A DNA stretch of 15,000 nt from an uncultured Verrucomicrobiales bacterium (GTDB lineage Bacteria > Verrucomicrobiota > Verrucomicrobiia > Verrucomicrobiales > Akkermansiaceae), in the NCBI GenBank assembly GCA_937905985.1, contig CALCWC010000155.1, forward strand, positions 1-15,000, in the 5' to 3' direction. The notes beneath the pieces were generated by a model. The model searched no databases. It was not told the origin of the DNA and saw only the letters and a program-made list of their open reading frames with translations. Positions 1-12,000 of this stretch are shown here, in pieces; within the stretch, counting starts at the first letter, position 1, and every line of letters starts with the position of its first letter. Both the position numbers and the translations under genes were made by a program.

Positions 1-3000
1 CACCGGCGTGAAGTTCCGCGAGATGGTGAACACCGGCAAGCGCAAGGTGGACACCCAGGGCATGAGCATCCAGGGCGGCAAACTGAGCTTCGGCAAGAAG
101 CCCTCCAAGGCCCGCAGGGCCGTTGCAAAGGCCAAGGTGCGGAAGCAGGAAAAGAAGGCGGATATCGCCATCTTTGCGGATGACGTGCTGCTGGACGGCG
201 GCAACCTGAACGCCGATTGGGTCTATATCGACCCGGACAAGCTGGAGTTCTCCAACCAGGCCATCAGCGGCGATTACACGCTGGAGGCGCGCGTCATTGT
301 GCTGAACAACATCGCCGTGAAGGAGGGAGAGAAGCTCACCAGCTTCACGCTCAACGCCGCCAACGAGCTGGCAGACGGTACCTTTGAGGGCAACGTGAGC
401 ATCACACTCTCCGACAGCAACCTTGTGGCGGACAGGGTGGATATCAACGCCTCTGCCACCACAAACGCGGCGGATGCCATCATTTCGATTACCGGCAGCA
501 CCATCAAGGCCGAGGGCCCGGACAGCGTACTGAACATCAACGCCACCTCCGGAAGCGGCAATACGAGCGTGGATATCCAGGGAAGCAGCCTCAGCGGCGG
601 CAGTCTGGGAATTGCCGCAGTGGGAGTGCAAGGCAGTGCCAACCTCATGCTGGGGAAGGACGCCTCCGCCACGGCGGACACCGTTGCGCTCACTGCGGCC
701 ACCGTTACCGGTGATGCCACGGTGAACGTGCAGGGCACAGTCAAAGGCGGTAACGATGTAACCATCGCGGCAAGCACGGGCAATGTTTATTCCGAATCTG
801 CGGAGGATACTCCGTTATCTGAAATGGAGTTCAAAGCGGAGGGCGGCGGCAACGCCACGGTGACGGTGGATGGCACCGTGGAGGCCAAGGGCGCGCTGAC
901 CGTGACCGCCGCGGCCATAGGCACCTACGGCGATGCCACGCTCAACATCAACGGCAAGCTGAGCTCCCTGTACACCGAAACGAAGGCGGTGGGCGAGCTG
1001 GGACTGGAGCGCACGCAGGATGAAACCGTGCTGGAAACGGATACGGAGGAACAGGTGAATGCCAAAAACGCCAAATACCTGGAGCGCTACGCCCGGTACC
1101 TCAAGACCAAGGAAACGGACACCGCCGCTACCGCTACCATTGAGCTGGCGGCCAATGCCTCGGCTGGTAGTGCCGCCATCACGCAGGCCGCCGCCTCCGA
1201 GCTGCAAGCCAGCCTGAACACAGCCATCAACGCCGATGCTGCCAAAGCGGCCTCCATCCTGTTGGCTGGCAAGACGGACAGCGGCAATATCAACGCTGCG
1301 GCCAAGGGAGAGACGGCCACCCTGCGAGTGGCGAGGACAGCCTCCCTGGCTTCCCACCCGCACCAGAGCTTCTCTCAGGACGGCACGGTCATTTCCGTCA
1401 GCAAGAACAACGGCTCCATCAGCCTGGAGGCCAAATCCCGCGACGAGAGCCCGAATCCCCTCCCGGTGCCGGAAAAGAAGGACGGCGTGCTGCTGGAGGT
1501 GGCGGGCACGCTGACCGCAAGGCGTGAGACTAAAGACGGCGCGGGAGCGGGTGGAGCCATCACCCTGGCATCCGACGGCAAGCTGACCGTCACGGACAAT
1601 GCTGTGCTGGATGCATCCTCTGCCCGTGGCCAGGGCGGCACCATCGCTTTCAACGCCCCGGAGTACGAGCTACAATCCCCGCTGGGCTACAAGGTGAACG
1701 GCACTTCCGGGCAGGGCACCATCAACTTGATGAACCACGAGGGGCTGACCGGCGACAACATCAACAACGCCGATTCCATCTCCAGCGACTTCATCAAGAA
1801 TGTGCTGGGCCTTTCCCTAGACAGCGGCAGCGCACCCAAGGAATGGACCAGCGACTTTATCATTGTGACTCTCTCCGGCAACATTGTGCTCGTCAAGGAT
1901 GTGGAGGCTTCCATCCATAATGCCATCATCAAGGACGGCACAACCATTACCGGCAACGGGCACAGCCTGAAACTCACCAACTCCATCCTGCATTACATGT
2001 CGTATCAACACGTTCTCGACATAGGCAGCAACGTGACCATCACGGGAGTGGAAAATTTCACCTTTGAATTCACCAACAACAGCCTGCCCGGTTTCCTCGC
2101 GGGATGGTATTTCTTCACTAACACATCTTTGAGCATTGGTGAGAATTTCAAGGTAAAGGCCTCCGGCAACGTGACCATGAGCATGGAGGGTTACGGCAAC
2201 ACCTACATCGCCTTCAAGGAGGGTGTCAGCATCACGGCGGGCGGGGATGTCAGCATCAACGCCAAGAACACGCTTGGCTGGGGCGGCTGCCTGGGCAACA
2301 CCTCTCCCCCCACGGATGTGTTGGCCTCTATTGTGAAGGTGATACCCGGTCTGGAGGATTCGGGGGTTGGCAAGGCCCTTTCCAAGCTCGGCGTATTCAA
2401 ATTCGATACCAGCGGCTTCCTCATAAAAATCGCCAAGTACATCGGTGAGAAAAAAGATGACAGTCAGAAAGCCTTGCCGCAACTCGGCCTCCGCGTCTCC
2501 AAGGCGTCCGTCACCTTTGCCGATAATAGCGCAGGCAGTATCAAAGGCAATACCGTCACCATCAGCTCTTCCTCCACCGCGGACCTGAGCGGCATCCAGA
2601 TTGCTGGCGCCGGCGGCATGTTGCCCTTTGCCCTGTCCCTTGGCATCCTGTCCAACAATAGCAAGGTTGACCTGGGCAAGGACCTCACGATTACCGCCAC
2701 CGGGGCCAACAAGGAGAACGTGAGTGTTTCCATCACCAGCACCACGGAGAGCAAGCTCAGCCTGGGAAACTGTTTTTCCAGCAACACGGCAAACTACGCC
2801 GGGGGCTTGCTTGTCTCCGTGGGTAGGGATGTCAACGAGGTGAACGTGGACAAGAGTGTCACCATTCAGGCGGAGAAGGACATCAAGATAGCCGCGACGA
2901 GCAAGATTGCCAACCACCCCTTCATGTCGCTGGGATCGGGCTGGGAGAAGAAGGTGGAGAAAGACCCGACCAAGGAGTACGCGCAAGAGGCTCCGGCTGC

Positions 3001-6000
3001 GAACAACCTCTTCATGTTCGGTGTGGATCTGATGTACCACAAGAACGAGGTCAACATCAACGGCAATCTCACATCCATCAACGGCAACATCAACCTGCAA
3101 TCGGAGGACAACATCGCCTCTTCCCTGACCATGAAGGGCAACCTTCAGTACACCCTGGCGAAAGCCGAGGAGAAAAAGCAGCCCAGGGAACTATCGTTCT
3201 TTGAATTCCTGAAAAAGACGTTCATCCAGAGCATCACGTTCGACCTTGGCATCGACAAGATGAAGATCGATGCGGACACCAAGAAGCTCGCCGGCCTGGA
3301 CAACCTGCGCAAAATCTTCGGGATGGGGGAAGCCCTGTCTGACGATCTGGTCAACCAGGAAGAGGCGGTGGAGCGCAGCATCGCCTTGTCCGTAGCCTCG
3401 GATATTGTCATTGAGAACAACAACCTGCAGTTCAACGGCACGGCCACGGCGAAGAACGGCTCCGTCACCCTGAACGCCGCCACCTCCATAGAAGCGGCTT
3501 GCGGCGCGGAAACCTCCATTCTGGGCGTTCCCTCGGAAAAGGCGATAGCGGGCTCCATCTCGGTACCCGTGGTCATTGGCGACACCACGGTGGAAATCGG
3601 CTCCAACGCCAACATCACTGCGGGCAAAGACATCAATGTGAGCTCCTCCACGGCCCTGCCGATGTCCTTCGACCTCCTGGGCTGGCGGGCCTGGGCGGAT
3701 TTTTTGACGAACGCGGGAGGGAAACGCTCGGTTGCACAATTCCTTACGGCGCTTCGCGGCTCTCTCCAGTACGTGTCCACCTACAAGGACAACGGTGACT
3801 TCGGCATCCTGAATTCGCTGACCTCCTCCCACGCCTCCACCCTCATGAAGGGCACGGGCAAGGAAGGGGAAGACACCATGACGATGGGTGGCGACCTGGT
3901 GGTGGACGTTCGCAACCTCAACACCAGGACCGTCATCAACGACGGGGCGCACCTCACGGCAGGAGGCAAGCTCAGCGCCACCTCAGCCGCCACGGGAACG
4001 CAGGTCACCTTTGCTGGGCAGCTGCCGGTATACCTGGCCCTGACGCGCCCGAACTACGTTTCCACGAAGAAGGCGCGCTCCGGATTTGGCGGCTCGGTCA
4101 TTGTGGGAGAAAAGACGTTCAACACTGTCACCTACATAGGCGCAGCCACGCTGGCGGCCGGTCAGCTGGAAGTGGATGCCACGGGAGACGCCTTCATGAT
4201 GGAGATGAGCCTTGCGGGCACCTTCGGCTCAGAGGACCACGGCGTGCAGGGCGGTGTCAACATCATTGTTGAGAACAAGATGACCGTTAGCGAAGTCAGC
4301 GGCGATGCCCAGATTACCCTCACAAACCAAGGCGAAGTGGAGGGCTCATCCATCACCGCCACGGACAAGAGCGTGCTGCTGAACATATCCGGGATGGAGG
4401 CGGACGGCGGGAAAACAGCCGTCGGTGTGGGCGTGGCCGTCACAGTCAACAACGCGTTCACGGCTGCTATGCTGGGCAACAACCTTCCCATCAACAGCAC
4501 ATACGAAAGCAACTGGAAATCCGTGTGGGGAGATTCCGTCATGCCGTTCGCGCGCGCGGGTGCCATCACCCTGAACCTTGATACCTACAGCAATCTCACC
4601 GTGGAGGCTGAGAACAAGGCCGCGGCCATCAACATCGGTCTCTCCGCCGCCGTGCAAACAGGCGGGAGCGGTGATGCATCCGTGGCCGCCAACGTGGGCG
4701 TGGCCTATAGCAAGACGGAAACCACCGCCCGCCAATTCGGAGTCACCGCAACCGGGCATAGTGACAACAACGATATCACCACCCAGTCTGCGGACACCTC
4801 CACCATTGTCTCCGTGGCGGGTGACGCCTCCATCAACACAAGTGGCAAGAACAAAGTCACCGGGGCCGGCGCGCTCTCCGTGAACCGCGGGGTGATGGAC
4901 ACCACAGCCTACGTGACGAACTGCGACTACGGCAATATCGGGGATTTCCTCTTGGATGCAAACAACAAGGCCACCGTGGTGGCGGTGGACGTGGCGGCGG
5001 GCGTGGGCGCCGCGACTGCCGGCATTGCGGCCGGCAGCGCGTGGAACTCCCTGTCCGGCGACACGGGGGCCTATCTCACCGGCGGCAGTGTCACCGCCAA
5101 CAAGGTATCCGTCACCTCGCTCACAGATTTGACCTCTTTCTCCTGCACGCTGGGGGCGGCCATCGGTATCAAGCTGAACGCCAGTGGCGAGGGAGATGAT
5201 GATTATGAGTCGCTAATTGATGTTTCTGTGGCGCGCGCCTTGGGCCTGAACGCATCGGAAGTGGTGGAGGGCCGCTTGTCAAATAGCCTCCTTCAGGCAA
5301 TCAACGAGACACCCGGCGAAAATCCCGATTTTGACGAAAGCTCGCCTGAACTGGCGGATGCCAACAGCGTCTCGTTCGAGCTTGGCGCGTCCATTTCCCG
5401 CAATGCGCTGGACATGAGCAGCAAGGCCATTGTGGAGGGGTGCACCGTGACCACGCCGGGTGAGCTGAAGGTGACCGCAGAGGACATCTCCGTGATTACC
5501 GCTGTCAGCGTGGGTGCCGCGTTCACGAATGGGGAGGGCGTCTCCATCGGCGCGGGCGGCGTGTTCTCCTTTGCCCCGGTGAGCAGCACCACAGAGGCTG
5601 CCATCCGCCAGAAGAAAGGGAAGGACACCCAGCTGGACATTCATGCGGGCAGCCTGACGCTACATGCCAAAGACAACCACCGTGAGCGCCTGTGGAGCTT
5701 CGGCGGCGGCTACGGTGACACTGCAGGCATAGGCCTGGTGCTTTCCTGGGGAGGCTTTGCGGGTGCCACCACGCAGGCCCTGATAGAGAACGTGAACGCC
5801 ACCATAGGGACGAAGGCGGATATCCTGTCCTCCTCCAAACTGGACAGCACCTATATTTCCGTGGGAGCCTCCGGGAGCAAGGGCAATGCAGCCGTCACCG
5901 GCATGGTCAATTACTTGAACTTCAACAATCAGGTTATTACCGACATCAAGGACAGCACGCTGACAGTGACGGCGGAAAAGGGAATCTTCAAGGCGCTTTC

Positions 6001-9000
6001 CGAGGGTACGCGCACCTTCACGGACGGTTTCGGCAACTTGAGCGTGAGCGGCGGAAAACCCGGGGCAAGCGTGGGCGGTGCGCTTTCCTTCATCTACGTG
6101 GGAGGCAACGGAAGCGATGACACCAACCAGACGCAGATGCTGGTGAGCAACAGCTTCATCAACAACAGCGGCACCACGGAACTGCTGGCCAACAGCAGCA
6201 CCACGGGCCTGCTGGCGGGGGCCAACGCATCCGCCAAGATTGGTGGGAGCGGGCTGTCCTTCACCGGCAGCTTTGCCTGGATTTCAGACGCCTCCATAAC
6301 CCGGGTGGATATCCACGACACCTTTTTCAATCAGCGCAATGCCCTCAATGACAAGAACGCCAACATCAAGGCTGAGGCCACCAGCAGCAGCAACCTCACC
6401 GCGGGTATCGGCAGCCTGAGCGTGCAAATCGGCGGCAAGGGTGCCGGCATAGGCGTAAGCATAGCCGTGCTCAAGGACAATGCCACCACGGCGGCCACCA
6501 TGCACGGTGGCGGTGTGGAAAGCGCGCATGACTTCACTCTGCATGCATCCGGCAGGGCGGACTTGGCGGGCCTCGTCATCGGCGGTGCCGGGTCTGATCT
6601 GGTGGGTGTCTCCGGCGGTGCGCTGGCCTCCTCCATCATTCACCATGTTACTGCGGATTTGGAAGAATCCGTCATGAACATGAATGGGGCCCTCACCATC
6701 AAGGCAGACAACACCACCAACGTGGGCAGGGATGCCAAGACCCGCTTCACCGTGGCCAATGCCGCGCTGGGGCTGGAGGGCGCCGGAATTGGCGTGGGGG
6801 TCAGCATCATTGATATAGCGGATGTTGTAACGGCCAAGGCGCACAATGTGAGCGTGGATTCCGGTTCCATGAGTGTGCTGGCGGAGGAAAACAACGGGGC
6901 TGATGCCGTGACCGTGAACGTGGCGGGCGGGCAGTATGCCGCAGGGAGCGTGGATGTGGTGCGCCCGGTGCTGCGCAGCGCTGCGAATGCTTCCATTACC
7001 GCAGACAAGGAGACGCTTGCGGACGGCCCTGCCGTGGGTATCACCACCACGGGCGATTTGGCCGTGATGGCAACCAACACGCAATGGGTGCGCTCCCACC
7101 TGTGGACCCTGGCCCTTGCCGTTGAGCCGGCCGCATCTGGGGCTGCCAACATCTGCGTGAACGCCATCAACATGGCGGGTAGCGCCAACGCCCTGATCCA
7201 GGGAGCCATGCCCCTCACCATAGGCGGCGACATGAACGTAACGGCAGACTGCAACCGCACTGCCTCCTACACCACCGTGGCTGTTTCAGGTTCTCTGGGA
7301 TTCAGCCTCAATGTCGACGTGAACTCCCTGAGAGTCTCCAACGACACCGCTTCGCTCACCGATAAGGAAAAGGCGCAAAAGGGCAAAGCCGCGCAAGGGG
7401 TGGACAAGGAGATTGCCGCTGCATGCAAGCTCATCCAGGATGCGGACATCAAATTGGACGATAACACAAAGTTGACCGTCAGTGATGATGTCGCCAATGC
7501 CATGAGCAACGCGGCGAAGGCTGCCGATGACATCAGCTGCCAGCCCAAGACTCTAGCCAAGGTTGACCTGGGCGGCAAGACCGCCGCCGTGGGAGGGAAC
7601 GCCTGTATCATGGCTACGGACACCATCACCACCACACCTACCACGGTGCCCGTGACAGGCGGCCTGCTGGCCGTTGCTCCCCATATCAACATCACCGACA
7701 TCAAATCTGAGGTGGAAACCATTGTGAACGATGCTATCCTCAGCGCCGGGGGTGACATAGCCATCAATGCCCAGCAGAGGCACACGGATGATTTCCACGC
7801 TGTGGGAGTGGCCATTGCCGGAGTGGAGGGCACGGGAACCGAGTACAAATGGACGGACAACGCCACCACGACAATTTCGCTGACCGGCACCACGAATCTC
7901 AAGTCGGCAGGTGGCGGGGTCGCCATCGCCACCGATTCCGACATCTCGGAAACATTCTTCCATGTCAACACGGGAGTGGCTCTCGGCAAGATTGCCTTCA
8001 TCCTTCCCTCCTTCAGGCAGACGGAGAACAATACCCTTACCATTGGCAACGGTGTCGGTATCGAGGCTCAAAAAGGCATCGCCATCGCCACCAATTCCAC
8101 GAGCAGTCTCGATGCCTCCACCTACGACGTCACGCTCTCCGGGGGCAATCTCGGCTTCGATTTCAGCGAGATTGTTATGAGCACCACGCCTACGCTCGCG
8201 ATTGGCGACAATGCCACCATCACGGGCGGCTCTGTCGGCATCCTCCAGAACATCAGCCGAAAAATCGGCATTGTCGAGGACCACGTTACCATCTCCATAG
8301 AGTCGCTTTCCTTCCCGTTCCTGACGATTTCCGACACCGTCACCGCCACTCTGGCCATAGGGGACGGCAGCACCATCTCTGCCACAACGGGCGACCTCAC
8401 CATCGCCTCCAACGTCAACACCCAAGCCACGCTCGGCTTCCTTGGAGTGAACGGCCTGGGCTTCAGCCTCTCGGTTGCTAAAAACGAATTCACGGAAACT
8501 GTTTCCAACAAGGTGAAGCTGGGCAAGAACGTCAAGCTCCGCGCCCAAAACGGGACCATGACCGTGCATGCAAACAACAAGCACAAGGGCGACATGGCGG
8601 GTTACAACATCACGGCGAATGCCCTCAACTTAACGGATGTTCTCACCTCATACAACCACGGCGCGTTCACCGCAGAAGTCTCCATCGGCACGGGCTTCAA
8701 CGCCGCCGGCAGGGTTCTCACCCTGGAAGCCCTCAACACGGAAGAGTTCTTGAGCAACGGCAAGAAGGTGACCTTTTCCCTGGTCCTGAACCCATACAGC
8801 AAGAACGGCATTGATGTGAAGGACACCTCCACCGCCACCATCACGCTGGAGGGCGGCATGATTGACGTGGCGCAGTTCAACGCTAAGGCACTGACGGACG
8901 TTGCCGTCAAGGCCAGCCAGCTGCTTGGTGGCCGCAGCCTCACCGTGGATATCAACTTCGGCGAGGTGGCCTCCAACATCACGCAGACCTCCAACGTCAC

Positions 9001-12000
9001 TCTGGGAACGGAGGGCAACTCCCTGGACATCCTTACGGACGATGTCAGCATCACCGCCCACAACAGGCACACCTTCAAGCGCCTTGAGAACGACACCCCG
9101 TCCATGGTGTACGGTGACGATCTCAGCATTCTTAGCAGCACATCCAAGGGTACGGTGAAGGCCCAGCAAAACCTGAACGCCATGGTAACATTGGGCAGCG
9201 GCTCCAAGATACGGCGCCGTGCGGACGCGGCGCACTACCTGACAAAGGATGAGCACACGGCACTTGTCTCCGCCACCAACAACGTGGACAGCGACACGGA
9301 GATTTCCCTCACCGCCGCCAGCCTCCTGAACGCAAACTGCATCCTGACCACCTGGGACCAGACCACCGCCAGCGCCACGCTCAACCTCAACGGCAGCATC
9401 GACACCTGGGGAGACACCGAGCTCACCGCATACTCCCACGCCAGGCACAACATGATCAACAGCGTGACCAGCGGTTCAATTTTCCCCACGTTCCACACCC
9501 ATCTGAAGAACACAATCGACACGAACGATGCGGTGAACATCAGCGGTGCCGTGGAATCCATTGGCAACATCACCATCCAATCCGGCAGCGCCAAGGGCAA
9601 ATACAAGCTGGTGGACGGCACCACGGTGCTCGCCGGGGACGATGACACCAACGCCACCCACTACTTCTGGGGCAAGGACGAGGCTGTCATCTACAACAAG
9701 CGCAGAGAAAGTGTCACAATCAATGCCGATGTGCGGGCGGGCGGTGAGCTGTCCATCTACAACGACAGCTCTGCCAATACGGTGAAGCAGCCATTCCACC
9801 AAACCCACGAGAGCGATGATTTCCGCAACGCCGCCATCGACACAGCGGCCGACGTGACCTCCACCATCACCATTGGCGGGGATGCGAAGCTGTACGCCGG
9901 CCTGGGATCCGCCATTCAAATGGCATTCCAAGGCAGCGGCAGCAATCTGAACCTGCAATTCCTCTCCGCCCAGAAGATTTTCGATGAAAGCGAACAGCTG
10001 GCAGACGGCACCTGGCTAGCACCGAAATCCGTTTTGACAACCCTTTCCAAAATATACCGCTTGCCTGAAGACACCAAGAACCGCCTGGGCGTATCCGCGC
10101 TCACGCTTCCCGGCATGGCCTTCCGCGTGGAGTCCAAGGCAGACTTGGCCGTGTTTGCCGGTAAGCTGTACAGCCCCGCCAAGCATGGTCTGGATATTTT
10201 CATTGCTCCCTCTTGGGACGGCCATGTGGAGACAACGGGGGTCACCCTCCGCGGGTATGAAACCGGACTCTTCTTCAACCGCAAGGCCGTGGAGGGTGCC
10301 GTTTCCGCCTGCGCCGCCCCCGACCTGTACCGCAGCGAGGGTGTCTCCATCCGCAGCCAGGCGCAGGGGCACCTCTACCTTTCCGGCATTTACGATTTCC
10401 CGTACAGCACTCTTCAGGCCACCAGCGAGCACAATCTCATCGTCACCGGAGATTTGCGCTGCGGCTCTGTCCTCATGAACGCCGGCGAGGATTTCATCCT
10501 GGACACCCCGGACAAGGACCAAAGCCTCCAGGGGGCGCTTCAATTGTACACCGGCCTGTTCAACAAGTGGGAAGCCACCGCTCAGCAGAATGTCAAGAAC
10601 CATGCTGCGAGTGTTGTTGCCGGCAGCGGCAACGGCGGGAAAGACACCAATACCGGTTGCTATAAGGCGGAGAACTACCATAAGACCTTCACCGCAGATG
10701 AGGTGAGACAGGCCGCCGACAGCGGCCGGAGCCGGGACGGCGGCATTATCAGCAGTTCCGGCACGGTGACCATCAATGCCCGCGTCGTTGACCTCAACGG
10801 CAAGATATACAGTGGTCTCCAGAACTCGGATATCGTCATCGCCCCCGATTTCAAAGTGTTGACTGCGAATGGCAAGCTCATCAGCGCGAAAGAGGCCCGC
10901 GAACTTTACGAGCAGGACCATTCCATGAGCATCTTCAAGTTGGAGGGATTTACGGGGCTCTCACTCGTGTATGACGCCGAGAAAAACTGGATTTCCCTCA
11001 ACAACTACCAAACCCTGACAACCGGCATCTCTATCACCGGCAACATTGTCAACTCCGATCCAACGGGCAACGCCGGCCTCTATATTGCTAGCGGCGGGCG
11101 TGATATAAACATCAAGAACAATTCAGCCTACACCCTGAACATTGGATCCGTGGACCTCTCGTTGACAGCCTGCAACGGCATCACTCTCCAGAACACCTAC
11201 ACCGGGGAAACAACCAGGTACACCCAAAATGTGAACGGTATATGGACACAAGAGGTGACCAAGGGCGGCACTTCCTCTATTACCGAGCTCGGTACTGCCA
11301 GCTCCGCCACTTATTCCGGCACATCAAAATATCAGGTCAAACTGCAAAAGCAGACCTCAACCCCCATGGAGGAATCAGGCCGCCTGACACACAGCGGCGA
11401 CTTGAAGGACGCAAAGCCGGGGGATATTTGCAATGATGGCAAGGTAGGCACAAAGGAGACCATCATTGACAGCATGACGGTCAATACCAAGGGTACGCAA
11501 GTCCTCGGCGGGCTTGACTATTCCTACGTTGCCTGGGATTCCAAGCACGACAACGGGTATGCGTCCTCCTCACACACTCTTACAGATAAGAAACTCACCA
11601 ATATTTACGATCCAGGCACTGCTCTTCGTTGGAGGTACACGCTGAAGTATGATGATGTCTGCACCAACGAGCTCTACCTCAGCGCTGCAAACAGTGTCGG
11701 CATCCATTTCTCTGGGGCCGGAAGCTCCGGCTCGGCATTCAAGGTCGTAAGCGGGAACGTCAACTTCTCCGGGGTTGTCACGGCCACCAACTGTACAGTG
11801 GAGGCTGTAGAGGCCGTTACGGCGGGCATCTCCTCCCGCGTCAACGCTTCCACCGTCACGATGAGCACCACCAAGGGCAGCATCGGCTCCGGGGAGCAGC
11901 CCCTCACTTTCAATGCAGACACCGCCGTTTTCTCCGCCAAGCAAGACCTCAACCTGGCCACGGGGCGGGATTCCGGCGCAATGGTTCTCCGTGCGGGCAA

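Noticed and set aside
1844..2275. A polysaccharide lyase or glycosidase domain on the basis of beta-helix-like text.
   Set aside because: No catalytic residue cluster could be recognised, and the same coil pattern continues through most of the protein as a structural stalk.
3499..3798. Short plus-strand open frames in other phases (for example 1236-1514, 3499-3798, 7849-8481).
   Set aside because: They overlap the giant frame entirely and give Arg/His/Pro-rich translations typical of out-of-phase reading of GC-rich codons.
6107..6130. GGNGSDDT and GSGNGGKD (near 10621) as RTX calcium-binding nonapeptides.
   Set aside because: They are single occurrences without the tandem G-G-x-G-x-D-x-[LIV]-x register, so a type I-secreted RTX protein is not supported.
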